64,000 nucleotides of DNA, from assembly GCA_036924085.1 (NCBI GenBank), contig JAVGWX010000019.1:3732641-3796640 (forward strand), written 5' to 3'. This DNA comes from Ariolimax columbianus. Lineage: Eukaryota; Mollusca; Gastropoda; Stylommatophora; Arionidae. Positions 33,701 through 45,555 of the stretch are shown piece by piece (position 1 is the stretch's first letter; each line of letters begins with the position of its first letter). The translations under genes and the position numbers were made by a program. The notes under the pieces are model-generated. The model was not told where the DNA came from, did not search any database, and worked only from the letters and a program-made list of their open reading frames with translations.

Positions 33701-34295
33701 TCAGTCTTCATTCTTTTAGCAAGTTTTTTTAAACGTATTTTTGCTGTTTTATTCACTTTCTTAACTATGTTCTCTGCTAGTCCAAATATGTTTCTTTTGA
33801 TTTACCTGCCTCTGTATATTTTTGTCCATGCTTTATTTTAAGCTCTTCTACATTTAACTATAATCTAGTGTTGCACTGTCTACGCTTGGGCTTTACCTCC
33901 CTACATGGAACACATTCCTCTTTTAGCTCTTCTGGAACTGTTTTAAAACTCTCCCACTCCTGTTCAACATATGCCTCCGACAACAACTTTCCAGATTATG
34001 TCGTTCGCTGCCTTTCATCTTCTTAATATCTGCCTTAGAGTAGTCGTATATTCGCGTTTTATGTTTACTTCTTTTCCTGCTATAAGATCCCAATGGATGA
34101 TCTGATGGTCATTTGAGCCAAACAGTTCCCCAACGGTAATGTTTCAATCCTATTTCCCTCTGTAGTAAAAACTTCCAGTGTGTTTTTGCATCTAGTGGCT
34201 GCTTCTACATGTTGAATAAAAATAAAATCAAACCAAAGGTTTGAACTCTACAAGTGATTCTGCCATATCTGATTTTATTTCTGGAAAGTGGAAAT

Positions 34296-34671
34296 CCTCC
34301 ATTGAAACTGAACATATCGGCTACACCAAAAACAATGCCTATTACCAGTTGAACAGAAGAGAGCAGGTCGTTGTCTTCAGACTTCGCACTGGCCACAATA
34401 GACTCAGGTACCACCTATTCAACAAATTGAAGATAGGCGGTAGCGACGAATGCCCGTGTGGTACAGAGAAAATGCCCCCTGAGCATCTGCTGCAGAACTG
34501 CCCGACATACGAGGATCAGAGAGAGCAGATGTGGCCATCACCAGTGGAACCACACGACAAGCTCTATGGCAGTGTCGACAGCCTCAGGATGACCGCCGCT
34601 TTTTTCGAAAAAATAATGGTTACTGTCTGACTGAGTACGATGAAGAAGAAGAAGAAAAGAAACCCTCCATT
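34296..34671 (+). mobile_element. RNase H-bearing LINE 3' end nested in the CR1-like LINE (family C, copy 3)
   Basis: The insert is 34304-34663, flanked by the 8-bp duplication CCTCCATT (34296-34303 and 34664-34671). It encodes TEHIGYTKNNAYYQLNRREQ, VVVFRLRTGHNRLRYHLFNK, DECPCGTEKM and EHLLQNCPTYEDQREQ, stops at 34630, and ends in a (GAA)n tail. An ORF starting at 34241 reaches this stop, but its first 20 or so codons are antisense CR1 sequence, so it is a chance fusion. Removing the insert rejoins the CR1 endonuclease strand LLLM-EDFHFPEI. Confidence 0.9.
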
Positions 34672-35395
34672 AATAATAATTTCCCTTCACGTGCCTTTGC
34701 TATGCTACTAATCAGCTCCTCATCTTCCACTTGTTGACTTGATGGACATCTGTAGCACACTCCAATCACTGTTCAATCACCACCACTTTCTATTTCTCCC
34801 CATACTTTAATTTGTATTACCTGATGAAAAATCATCTTTGATCGGTATATTAACTGAATTTTTACAGTATAATACACCGCCACCTCCCTTAGTCTTGTCT
34901 CCAACTACCCTATCTTTCCTTAACATTGTAGATCCTTCTATTTCAAGTTCACTATCTGCAATGTCCTCATATGTCCACGATTCTGTTAACCCTATTATAT
35001 CTGGTTTTTCTTCTTCTACATACAGTTTCAATTCTTCTCTTTTATTTTAGTTTGTAATTTTGTTGTTTTTCCAATTTTTTGCTTTTGCTTTATCATTTTT
35101 ATTTTTGCTTTTCTACTACTTATTTCAAACTTCCCTGACTCCAACTCTCCCCTTTGACTGCATCTTCTATAGCACCCTATTGCAAACATATCTTTATTCT
35201 CATACTTCATGGGCCCTACTAGTTTAAAATTGTAACGCAATGATGAAACATATACTTTGCTACAATATGAAATCCTTTTTCATTTAGATGTAAACCTCTC
35301 CTGTCTAGCATTATACTTTTGTTTACTTTCACATTAATAAATGCCATACCCGTATTCGCACACATCACCTGTAACCTATTATCGTATTATATAAA

Positions 35396-35761
35396 TAGTC
35401 TGACCGATCTGATCTGTCAAAAATGCCTATCAGTGTGACATGTCTGAAACTTCTTAATCATTGGAGATATGTAGATATATAAACGTCTGTCGGCATTTAA
35501 GCAACTCTAACCATAAGAGTATAAAAGACTTTTGATCTATCGATCGCCGAAGGTAGATCTATAAAATAATATTGGCATATAAATCACTGTAGATCGATTA
35601 GCGAATGCATATTTATAAACGATTTTATATTTGTAAAAGACTAGATCAATAAACGAATAAGAGGTATATATACACGATTGTAGACATGTAAATGATTGTA
35701 TACCTATACACGACTATAGATATATAATCGAATGCTTGCCTACAAACGATTGTAAATTAAT
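35396..35761. other. Degenerate AT-rich repeat-like sequence
   Basis: Recurring ATAAACGATTGTA and GTAGATATATAAACG phrases suggest a decayed array; no unit length can be fixed. Confidence 0.4.
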
Positions 35762-36165
35762 AAACGATTGTAGAGATAAAATAATGGTAGACCAATACAC
35801 GACTGTGGAGATAAAAAAATGGTAGACCAATACACGACTGTGGAGATAGAAAAATGGTAGACCAATACACAACTGTGGAGATAAAAAAATGGTAGACCAA
35901 TACACGAGTGTGGAGATAAAAAAATGGTAGACCAATACATGAGTGTGGAGATAAAAAAATGGTAGACCAATACACGAGTGTGGAGATACAAAAATGGTAG
36001 ACCAATACACGAGTGTGGAGATACAAAAATGGTAGACCAATACACGAGTGTGGAGATAAAAAAAATGGTAGACCAATACACGAGTGTGGAGATAAAAACA
36101 ATGGTAGACCAATACACGACTGTGGAGATAAAAAAATGGTAGACCAATACACGACTGGTAGAAAC
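35762..36165. repeat. 35-bp tandem repeat, about 11 copies
   Basis: Unit GAGATAAAAAAATGGTAGAC plus CAATACACGACTGTG, with an ACGAGTGTG variant in the middle units. Three overlapping minus-strand ORFs of 135-162 codons exist only because no frame contains a stop. Confidence 0.95.
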
Positions 36166-36302
36166 GACTGAAGACTATAAAAGAGCATAACGAAGTTAAC
36201 AATATTTATAGTACCTCAAGAAGCAGTATGTGCTACAACTCTTGCTTATTTGTTAATTTAGTATGTCAAGGCTTATTTTTAATACCACGATGACTACACT
36301 GT

Positions 36303-36325
36303 GGGGGGGGGGGGGGGGGGGGGGG
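36303..36325. repeat. Poly-G run of 23
   Basis: Uninterrupted G23, a likely sequencing-sensitive and quadruplex-prone site. 36166-37093 holds nothing else recognised. Confidence 0.95.
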
Positions 36326-37093
36326 TTATCAACAGATTTGTAGTCCCGAGAATCTGTGGATCCACTGATAGACCTGCAACTCCTGTGTTATGTTAGTTAT
36401 TTGGTCGTGTGAGGCTCGTTCGTCTAGTCAGTATGAAATGACCGCCAGTTCTGAACTCTCTTGTTTATGAGCTACACGAATAAGGGAACAGCGTTATCCC
36501 CGAATTGTAATGTATATCTAGTGGAGGGAATATTTTTGGGTGAAATAACTCTAGATTCACCGGCTGGGCTGTCAGGTTGTATAATGGAATATATTTGCAT
36601 ATTCGATCAGTCAGAGATATAAGGGGGCGTGAAGAAAAAGTTTGATTTAACGTTAGCGTACACTTTAAATACCTGCATATTTATACTGAAATCAAGAACA
36701 TTGTAGAAGCCATTTCTGTCCAAAACTTAGTGGAATGTCAGGGGTAAGACGATTTGAGAGCCTGGTTCGGTGACTATGGAAGCTGATTACTATAGAAGCG
36801 GCTGGTATGTATCCTTAACATGGAAAAAATTCTGCTTTGAAGGACATGAAAGGACAAGATGAATCGATGATTTACTGACATGGAGAATCTAAGAGAGAAA
36901 CGGATTTTATCAATGTTTTTCTTTCCACATAAAGCAAAGAAAACTATTGTAACAGACCCCTTAAAGAAAGTCTGCATCAATGTTCGTGGATGCACTCCTG
37001 CGTTGGTTGTGTCTGCAGCAAACTATTTCTCCAATATGGTGTTGCTAGCCACTTACGCAAGTTTCTGGTGCCCTTCAGCCTTTACTTGTTTCA

Positions 37094-37294
37094 GATTTGA
37101 GTACGGGAAAACCAGCGGACATGCGTTCAATAAATAGAGAATTGATGCAAGCTATAGAGGAATATGTTGTCAATAAAATCACTGAACTTCCTATTGTCCT
37201 CTGCAATACAAGGTCTATCCCGAGTGACCCGATCACATCAGTTTTTAAATCAGTATCCAAGAAACCCGCAAAAAAGGGGACTGTGTGGTTATAA
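37094..37294 (+). CDS. Possible terminal exon, unrecognised (65 codons or so)
   Basis: A good splice-acceptor string (CCTTTACTTGTTTCAG) ends at about 37093, and the frame that follows reads LSTGKPADMRSINRELMQAI, EEYVVNKITELPIVLCNTRS, IPSDPITSVFKSVSKKPAKK and stops at 37294. Composition is protein-like and not repetitive, unlike most open frames here. I recognise no domain, and no upstream exon or polyadenylation signal is convincing. It could equally be chance or a remnant of a mobile element. An overlapping 85-codon frame (36880-37137) is in a different phase. Confidence 0.22.
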   Translation, partial: DLSTGKPADMRSINRELMQAIEEYVVNKITELPIVLCNTRSIPSDPITSVFKSVSKKPAKKGTVWL

Positions 37295-37709
37295 CACCAC
37301 TTGGTTATGTGGTTAGCGGAGAAGCATAAATGGTGCCTGACAGACTGCGGGTCTACCTTGCTCTAATTTACGCTTCCACCGCCACCAGTCCCAAAAATAG
37401 GCAATCATATATTCCCGGAGTTAGCAGCTTGACGATTGGTAACAGATGCTGGGATTGACCTGGTACGTCGCCAGCGGCTATTCCCCCGCCATAAAATGTG
37501 AACCAGAGGAAGCCACATCCCCTCACGACATCTGACACAAGTTGACTGAAGAAAGATTGATCCAAGACACAACATGGAACTGATTATACCGATTTGTCAG
37601 CCATGATCCGGATGAGCTACACCATTATGTTCCCGCTTTGAGTTAACAGATTATAAACATGAGAAGAGGAGATATTAATGTTCAGAATGAACAAGTTGGG
37701 AGGCTACAG
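37295..37709. other. Unassigned sequence
   Basis: A weak tRNA-like resemblance (TTATGTGGTTAGCGG) near 37310 was not supported by a box B; nothing else seen. Confidence 0.4.
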
Positions 37710-38402
37710 TAGAAGCAATGCTAACAGGCGAAAGCAATGAAAGCTCGATAGTCCTGATTACATATGCCCTAGCCTTGGTTACAGCACTAACAAGCCAGAA
37801 AATACTGCTTAATGATTCAAGAGCAGTACTCTGTCAACTATGCCAGCATTCCGCACCAAAAATAGTAGTGGAATAGCGGGTTCCATCCCACTGTAACATC
37901 CAAGGCAACGAGGAGGCAAACAGACTGGCAAAAGAAGGTGCAAGACTACCACAACCAGATTCTAGTGTGACCTACGAAGAGTCCAAACGGTTTATTAGGA
38001 CCAGATACATGGCCAAATGGGAAACAGAACATACTGGCTACACAAAAAATGATGCCTACTACAAGTTGAACAAAAGAGAGCAGGTCGTGGTCTTCAGACT
38101 CCGCACAGGCCAGAATAGACTGAGGTACCATCTATTCAATAAACTGAAGATAGGTGGCACTGACGAATGCACCTGTGGTACAGGGAAAATGACCATTGCC
38201 CGACATACGAGGACCAGAGAAAGCAGATGTGGCCATCACCAGTGACAACACTAGACAAGCTCTATGGCAGTGCCGACAGCCTCAGGATGACAGCTGCTTT
38301 CTTCAAACGATTTCAAGTTGACGTTTGACAGCGTATGAAGAAGAAGAAGAAGAAGAAAAAGAAGAAGAAGAAGAAGAAGAAGAAGAAGAAGAAGAAGAAG
38401 AA
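37710..38402 (+). pseudogene. RNase H-bearing LINE, 3' end with RNase H, copy 4 (family C)
   Basis: This is the longest family C copy. It reads AMLTGESNESSIVLITYALA, LVTALTSQKILLNDSRAVLC, then VPSHCNIQGNEEANRLAKEG, the RNase H fold with the expected TDS changed to TYA and the fourth acidic residue in NEEAD changed to Asn. It continues VTYEESKRF, KREQVVVFRLRTGQNRLRYH and DECTCGTGKMT, where a deletion of about 20 bases relative to the 15.1-kb copy shifts the frame. The 3' end is TGACAGCGTATGAAG followed by a (GAA)n run at 38334-38402. 38403-38679 is unassigned. Confidence 0.85.
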
Positions 38403-38679
38403 CGATGAAGTTGAAATTCTACAGCAAAGGAAATGTGACAAGAAAAATTCAATAGAATGGAGTGTAGAGAAAAATAAACATAAGTACCGAAACCACATGA
38501 ATAATAGCTTTATATACTAGACAATGACTTTGACAGAGCTCAGAATGGGTTGAAAGGACACAAGAGTGCTCAGTGAATTTTACTGGTTGTAAACTATCAA
38601 CTATCACTGCAGGACCTAACAGGATTTGGTCACCATGTATGAGAGCGCGTTGTGGAGCGTGTAGTCTAGTTCACAGGAA

Positions 38680-38945
38680 GCTGGCCTGCTAAGACTGGGA
38701 TTACAATGCGCCAGAGTTCGAAATCACGGACAGACAGAAAATAAATCCGGGTGTGGCTGATTCCTGTTACGACTACTCCTGCAGTCGACTAGGCTGGAAA
38801 AAGGTACCGGACGTATGCGTTGGGAAAGGTATAAGAGCAAAGAATTAAACTGGCCACCATACCACACATAGATTGTGGCTTAGCCCATAAAGAGTTCTCT
38901 TCATCCCTGGCGGCAAGTGTTGCAATGGAACCCACATTACCTTAA
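38680..38945 (+). repeat. Dispersed family D, copy 2
   Basis: Matches 21815-22080: GGCCTGCTAAGACTGGGATT, GAAATCACGGACAGACAGA, CGACTACTCCTGCAGTCGAC, GTACCGGACGTATGCGTTGG, GGCGGCAAGTGTTGCAATGG. Confidence 0.7.
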
Positions 38946-39004
38946 CGTTATGTATGGCAAAAGAGGGGTGTAACAAGAGCTAACACACTTGTACCTACAG
39001 CGGA

Positions 39005-39602
39005 AGTGAGAGAACTCACCACCTGTGATGTATCGACAATCTCAGAACTCACTACCTGTGATGTATCGATAATCTCAGAACTCAATACCTGTGATGTGTC
39101 GGCCATCTCAGAGCTCACTACCTGTGATCTGTCGGTCATCTCAGAGCTCACTACCTGTGATGTATCGATCATCTCATAACACGTTGTTACCTGTGATGTA
39201 TCGATAATCTCAGAACTCACTGCAGGTGATGTATCGATACTCTCAGAACTCACTACAGGTGATGTATCGATACTCTCAGAACTCACTACAGGTGATGTAT
39301 CGATACTCTCAGAACTCACTACAGGTGATGTATCGATACTCTCAGAACTCACTACAGGTGATGTATCGATACTCTCAGAACTCACTACAGGTGATGTATC
39401 GATACTCTCAGAACTCACTACAGGTGATGTATCGATACTCTCAGAACTCACTACAGGTGATGTATCGATACTCTCAGAACTCACTACAGGTGATGTATCG
39501 ATACTCTCAGAACTCACTACAGGTGATGTATCGATACTCTCAGAACTCACTACAGGTGATGTATCGATACTCTCAGAACTCACTGCAGGTGATGTATTGA
39601 TA
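39005..39602. repeat. 33-bp tandem array with homogenised right half
   Basis: Unit GTGATGTATCGATACTCTCA plus GAACTCACTACAG. From 39226 to 39600 the 11-12 units are almost identical, while units on the left are 36-39 bp and diverged. The 33-bp period leaves both strands open: 233 codons on minus (SSESIDTSPVV) and 124 on plus (MYRYSQNSLQV). No signal peptide or unique flanking coding sequence supports either. 39603-39892 is unassigned. Confidence 0.95.
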
Positions 39603-39892
39603 ATGTCAGATATGCGGACGTCGCAGTTCTGCTTTCTGCAAGCGAACAAGAACTACCTACAATGTATGATTCACGTGAACAACGCAATTCACGTTTTTGG
39701 ATTAGACATTAACCCTGAGGGAATGGAAACTATGATCGTTGGTTAAACAGACATGTACTCTACAGATAGAGGTGATAGAAGACCAGCCACTAGAACAGGT
39801 CAAGAGCTGATCCTATTTTGGATATGTAATTGCGGAAGATGGACAACGGGAAATGGAAATCTGGAAGAGAATCGGCATGAGCAGATCTGTTT

Positions 39893-40650
39893 CCACTAAC
39901 ACGAGTCATATTTTGACATCCACCAACATGAGTCACATAGTAACATCCACCAACATGAGTCACATTTTGACATCCACCAACATGAGTCACATAGTAACAT
40001 CCACCAACATGAGTCACATTTTGACATCCACCAACATGAGTCACATAGTAACATCCACCAACATGAGTACCATTTTGACATTCACCAACATGAGTCACAT
40101 AGTAACATCCACCAACATGAGTCACATAGTAACATCCACTAACATGAGTCACATAGTAACATCCACCAACACGAGTCACATTTTGACATTCATCAACATG
40201 AGTCATTTCTTGACATCCACCAACATGAGTCACATTTTGACATTCACCAACATGAGTCATTTCTTAACATCCACCAACATGAGTCATATATTGACATCCA
40301 CCAACATGAGTCATTTCTTGACATCCACCAACATGAGTCATATATTGACATCCACCAACATGAGTCATTTCTTGACATCCATCAACATGAGTCATTTACT
40401 GAAATCCACCAACATGAGTCATTTATTGACATCCTCCAACGTGAGTCATATATTGACATCAACCAACATGACTCACATAGTAACATCCACCAACATGAGT
40501 CACATAGTAACATCCACCAACATGAGTCATTTATCGACATCCACTACCATGAGTCATTTTTGACATCTAGTTACGTTAGTCATTGATTGACATCCACCAA
40601 GATAAAACATATATTGACATCCACTAACATGAGTCATATATTGATATCTA
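39893..40650. repeat. 27-bp tandem array, about 27 copies
   Basis: Unit AACATGAGTCACATAGTAAC plus ATCCACC, alternating ACATAGTAACATC with ACATTTTGACATC and later TTTCTTGACATC. A plus ORF of 236 codons and a minus ORF of 156 codons result from the 27-bp period. Confidence 0.95.
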
Positions 40651-40689
40651 AAAGAGTTCTTTGAAAATTAAAAATTAAAGCTATCATAT

Positions 40690-41102
40690 ATTATGTATAC
40701 GTGTCTTTACCCAACGACGTAGAAACTTTGACAATGGCTGAACGACTGGAGATAAGAATTGATGCCTTTGAGATGTGGATGTATAGGAGAATGGGATGCA
40801 TCTCATGAGGATAAATGAAATCAAATAGAGAAGTCCTTGATTCATTTTCGGTGTAAGGTGAATTGATGAGAGAATTCAGTCGCCGGCGGCTACGATTCTT
40901 TGTCTCATCACAAGGCCTTCTGAAAACAGTACTGGAAGGAAAGGTGGAGTGCAGATATATCAGAGGTGAAGTGTATTATGAGTGCAAGGATGCAACAAAA
41001 CATTGGACTGATAGCAGCCTGTTAGATTACACAGTCAGTGCAAGATACGTGACATTGGAGAGTCGTTCCAGTAGTTTTTGTTTATCTGGAGATGACATGT
41101 AA
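40690..41102 (+). pseudogene. LINE RT C-terminal region fossil
   Basis: The frame near 40740 reads ERLEIRIDAFEMWMYRRMGC, matching the widespread KRRIDAFEMWCYRRMLRISW motif, then after stops REVL. From 40863 a second frame reads REFSRRRLRFFVSSQGLLKT, VLEGKVECRYIRG, TKHWTDSSLLDYTVSARYVT, matching RRLRFFGH...LLKTVLEGKVEGRRxRGR...WTGxSLxxxxxxARDR. The final 79-codon frame is therefore a LINE remnant, not a gene. RT core absent. Confidence 0.75.
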
Positions 41103-41104
41103 AA

Positions 41105-41590
41105 TAAACTGGTCAGCCGACCTAGCCTATGGAATTACACCAGGACTGATAAGTCGACCTCAGCTACGGAAAAAACACATGGACTGATCAGTCGGCTTCC
41201 GCTATAGAAATGACACCTGAATTGATCAGTCGACATCCTCTATGGAAAAGGCCCATGAACTAATCAGTCGACATCCTCTATGGAAAAGGCCCATGAACTA
41301 ATCAGTCGACATCCCCTATGGAAAAGGCCCATGAACTAATCAGTCGACATCCCCTACGGAAAAGGCCCATGAATTGATCAGTCGACATCCCCTATGGAAA
41401 AGACCCATGAACTAATCAGTCGACATCCTCTATGGAAAAGGCACATGAACTAATCAGTTGACATCCCCTATGGAAAAGGCCCATGAATTGATCATTCGAC
41501 ATCCCCTATGGAAAAGGCCAATGAATTAATCAGTCGACATCCCCTATGGAAAAGGCCCATAAACTGATCAATCGACCTAGCTATAGAGAT
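41105..41590. repeat. 38-bp tandem array, about 12 copies
   Basis: Unit CATGAACTAATCAGTCGACA plus TCCTCTATGGAAAAGGCC; 41231 and 41269 mark one period. Decayed units with GACCAGCCGACCTCTGCTAG continue to about 41820. 41821-42394 is unassigned AT-rich sequence. Confidence 0.93.
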
Positions 41591-42394
41591 GAGACTTTAA
41601 CTGAAATGACAAGCCCGCCTTGGCTGTGGAGCTGTTACGTCAACTGACCAGCTGGCTTCCGCTGTGGAGATCGCATCTGAACTGGACTGACTCGCCGACG
41701 TCAACTAGGTTGACGACACCTGAACTGGCATGACCAGCCGACCTCTGCTAGGTAGACGACACCTGAACTAGCATGACCAGCTGACCTCCGCTCGGTAGTC
41801 GACAACTGAACTGAATTGAAACTGAAATTAGCTGAGCTGAGCGATATATTAGAGTCGGCCTAATCATTTCTCTGTAAGCAACATATGGCTCTGTACGTCA
41901 TACGAAATTAATCAATCGAACCCACAGATTCGGTTTATCGTTTTCAATATAGATCAATAAAGCTGATCATCGATTGAAATGGACCTGTTCTGCTAGCAAT
42001 ATGAAGGCACGCGTAGGTGTAGCATTGTTTGAAAATATGTAGTGATAAAGATAATTGGTATACAAATTGAAGACGGTCTCGGGAAACCGTCTAATAACAG
42101 GGGCAAACTCTAGTGGGTAATGGTATGTTTTTGACAACGGGAAACTTAAGTGCAGAAGTTCAATAATAATAGTGGAAGACTATACGGGTAAGTAGTATAT
42201 TGAACAACGGTGGATTATGTGGAGAAATGGTAAAATAATAAGGATTTCCAATTTGGACAAATAGTATATTTAACAATGGTATAGTATATAAAGAAATCGT
42301 ATATATATAATACAGTGGTATATTATAACGGCAAATATTCATTTTACAATGGCACTCTCTATTTATATATATTTTATTGAACCACACTGGCTGA

Positions 42395-42520
42395 ATTTCC
42401 TGGTCTATCTTTGGCAGGCAGCAATCAGGATTTAAACCTGCGTCACATCTTGGTCAGATATCGACTCTACATTCCAAGCCTGCCCCACCTTTCCACCTTG
42501 CCCTACAACAAGAAGTGAGA
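42395..42520 (-). other. Possible decayed tRNA-derived SINE head
   Basis: The minus strand carries GCAGGTTTAAATCCTG (box B-like) about 60 bases after GGGGCAGGCTTGGAATG. Clover-leaf pairing is poor. 42521-43565 has nothing I recognise. Confidence 0.35.
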
Positions 42521-43565
42521 GTGCATAACCCGTCACTATCTCACCCAGACACGACCTGTGGCCTTCCCTAAGTCACTGTTTAATATAAAAAAGTGGCTCG
42601 TCATCAAGTAATACTGCAGAATGTAAGCTATTATTTGCCACTGTTCCATTATGAAGTATATAGGAAATATTAGCCTTGATCTTCGTGCTAGCTTCCTTCA
42701 AAACCTCAGTCGAATTTATAACAACTCTTGCTCTCGGACATCAATCACTTCGCTAGCCTAGAACATCAAAGTAAAGTTGATACTATGATAATTTCAGCTT
42801 TACTAGTGATGGACACTGCTTTGTGGTGGAGAGTCGTTCAATTCAACAAATACATTTCGATTCATTAAGCCTTGGTTGTGTGTATCTATTGAACCTCTGA
42901 GCAGAGCTCTCCTTAGTCAACTTCCACGACATCCTGGCAGGTTACAGTGGCATTTTACATTTCTGCCCGTCTGGACAGGCATCGCGTATATATAAATATA
43001 TATGTATTGTACCAGAGCCAGTCGATTTGATGGAGCTATGTCGCAGACGGTCAAGGGGTTTGCTCTATTCTACACGCTCTACATAAATTCAAGTAACACT
43101 GCCAACTATAAATCTAATAAATTAAATTGTTTCTCTCACACGCTTATCTACAACACTCCTATCTTCTGTACCTACCCTCATCGATACTGTTATTGTCCAG
43201 TTCTTTCTCCTGTTCTAATCTGGCCTGCTGTGATCGAACTTTGTTGCGAATTGCCACTGATGGTGAAGTTCGTAGGTTCTAAGCCCAGGTATGAATTCCG
43301 TGGGCTTGTTCCTCTTTGACGGCGGTAGATCAAAGTGGTATCCAGGTGATCAGGATAAACTACGACAAATATGATCCATGGAATCACTGGAACACGTCCT
43401 CTAGATGCGACTGACGATACATTCACGTGATCAATGTGATGCCGACGTGATTAGTGGGACTGCGTCAATATGATGAGATGACTGGAAGACTGCCTCTATA
43501 AGCTACTGACGACTTGTAATTACAACCAATACATAATATGAGGGTAGTTACCTTGCTTGCTGCAT

Positions 43566-43810
43566 TTGTATCTCAACTGCATATCTCCTTCGCCTGCCCC
43601 CCCCCACCCAATTGAGCGTCTCTTTCCAAAGCAATCTAATGTACGCTCTCTGAAATGAAGTGTTCTCTCAGTCTGTCTCTGAAACGAAGTCTACTCTCTC
43701 TATAGTGAAATGTTCTGTCTCTGTGGTTCTCAACTCAAATCTGCCTTCATTGCATATCTCCGTCACCTGCTCTCCACTGAATGTCTCTCTCTCTCCAAAG
43801 TGATGTCTAA
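43566..43810. repeat. Diverged duplication of about 185 bp
   Basis: GCATATCTCCTTCGCCTGC and GCATATCTCCGTCACCTGC begin two related blocks, each continuing to a CTCTCTTTCCAAAG-like phrase. A minus ORF of 101 codons across it is unrecognised. 43811-44274 is unassigned. Confidence 0.6.
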
Positions 43811-44274
43811 ACTGTAATGTCCCTCGCGTTTCTCCACCGGAATTTTTATTTTGATCTGCCTCCCCAGCTCGCGTGATTTCAAAAACTACTGGCGTTATTT
43901 TCAGTCTGCTTGCCATTAACCCCCATCCTGTTCGAGTAGTTTCCAGAAGACGCAGATTTATCGACGGCAACAAGTCTATCCGCCTACCTCGACTATCGGT
44001 CCAGGTGTGGACACATGGCTGGTGTTACCTGAAAGTTATATAAGATTAGCTAAACTCCCACCAACGCAAATGGAGACACAAACGTACGTGGATCGTTTTG
44101 GTTACTCAAATTCTGGCGGGACTGAAATCAGCTGCACTGACTCGTCCCTAGTTAAATCCCAAGAAAGAGAAAGAGAAATAGTTATCTAAGTTCTTCTTAT
44201 CTTCCTCCCAACTCTGTTAAATGTTGAAATATGTCTAAGCTCCGTCAGGTCTTGTCCTTACAGCCCTTACAATA

Positions 44275-44815
44275 AATATATGTGAGTGTGTGTATCTACC
44301 AATATACATTTGAGTGTGCGTATATGTGAGTGTGCGTATATGTGAGTGTGTGTATCTACCAATATATGTTTGAGTGTGCGTATATGTGAGTGTGTGTATC
44401 TACCAATATATATTTGAGTGTGCGTATATGTGAGTGTGTGTATCTACCAATATATATTTGAGTGTGCGTATATGTGAGTGTGTGTATCTACCAATATATA
44501 TTTGAGTGTGCGTATATATGAGTGTGTGTATCTACCAATATATGTTTGAGTGTGCGTATATGTGAGTGTGTGTATCTACCAATATATGTTTGAGTGTGCG
44601 TATATGTGAGTGTGTGTATCTACCAATATATGTTTGAGTGTGCATATATGTGAGTGTGTGTATCTACCAATATATATTTGAGTGTGCGTATATGTGAGTG
44701 TGTGTATCTACCAATATATGTTTGAGTGTGCCTATATGTGAGTGTGTGTATCTACCAATATATGTTTGAGTGTGCGTATATGTGAGTGTGTGTATCTACC
44801 AATATATATTTACGA
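44275..44815. repeat. 44-bp tandem array, 12 copies
   Basis: Unit TATATGTGAGTGTGTGTATC, TACCAATATATGTTTGAGTG, TGCG; period checked at 44341 and 44385. 44816-45399 holds nothing recognised. Confidence 0.95.
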
Positions 44816-45399
44816 AATTGTGTATGTGTTAATTTATATAGTCAATGTTTCATGATTGACACATATTTGTTTTTGTGCATGTTAGAACGTATATAATATT
44901 TATTTCTACACATGGAATCATCTTTGTGTTTTTGTGTATCCATACTCATAATGTTGTGTTTGACCTACTCTGCCATTAGCTGGCATAACGTGTTTCAGAC
45001 ATTCCTGACCGATATCTGGCTAATGGCTGCCAACATTAATTAGATCGTAGTGTGTCATTAATTGGGGCCGTTTGCATTGTTTATTGTTGGGATTTGGCTT
45101 GGGTGTCTTGTCTTTCTTTATCCCAAACGATAGCCTTGCGACAGTAACGTGGGTTTCGTGTTATGTATGTCATGCTAACGTAATTGTATCGATTTATGTA
45201 ATCAGTACATTTGAATTATTTCGCTATATAATATTCCGCACTATAAGTGGATATAGAAAAACATTAGTACTATAACATTGTGATAGAACACTCACTATTT
45301 ATGGTGGAGGTCCAGGGTTTCACGTCTTCTTTGTCGTTTGTTCTGAAAGGACGTTTTACTAGATTGTATCATAGTTCTAACTACTAAAGTATTTTTAAC

Positions 45400-45551
45400 G
45401 TGCGCGCAATTGCACATGGGTGTCTGATCTCACTGCTCTCACAGAGATCAGGGAAAATATTTACTGGATGATCCATGTGAAAAATCCCGGTTTCCACGGT
45501 GATTTGAACTCGCGACCTCCACCACCCGAGGCAAACACCTTACCTCGAGAT
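45400..45551 (-). mobile_element. tRNA-derived SINE, second type
   Basis: On the minus strand, AGGTAAGGTGTTTGCCTCGG leads through GTGGTGGAGGTCGCGAGTTC to AAATCACCG, a good tRNA-like head with D-arm, anticodon arm and box B (GAGTTCAAATC). A non-tRNA body follows to about 45400. Different from S1; only one copy seen in the window. Confidence 0.6.
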
Positions 45552-45555
45552 AGTA

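Larger units (their letters stand above)
32010..35395 (-). mobile_element. CR1-like LINE, near full-length ORF2, dead
   Basis: On the minus strand the order is: ORF1 C-terminus of an SGNH-type esterase (35380-35222; MLDRRGLHLNEKGFHIVAKY then a stop), ORF2 endonuclease (35060-34664 and 34303-34040; KPDIIGLTESWT with catalytic Glu, IGVCYRCPSS, FGSNDHQII with the conserved Asp-His), RT (about 33700-32600), and a 3' segment matching 61.08-61.21 kb. Esterase-bearing ORF1 and APE endonuclease are the CR1-clade layout. Frameshifts, stops and lost RT aspartates make it inactive. The element is interrupted at 34304-34663 by another LINE. The same family occurs at 15.7 and 59.7 kb. Confidence 0.85.

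Noticed and set aside
34241..34303. Upstream coding extension of the LINE ORF at 34.3 kb
   Set aside because: These codons lie in antisense CR1 sequence outside the target duplication, so they are not part of the LINE protein.
39853..40563. 236-codon Ser/Thr/Met-rich ORF
   Set aside because: A 27-bp repeat with both strands open; no signal peptide or unique terminus.
43668..43973. 101-codon minus-strand ORF
   Set aside because: Spans a diverged internal duplication and CT-rich sequence; no domain recognised.
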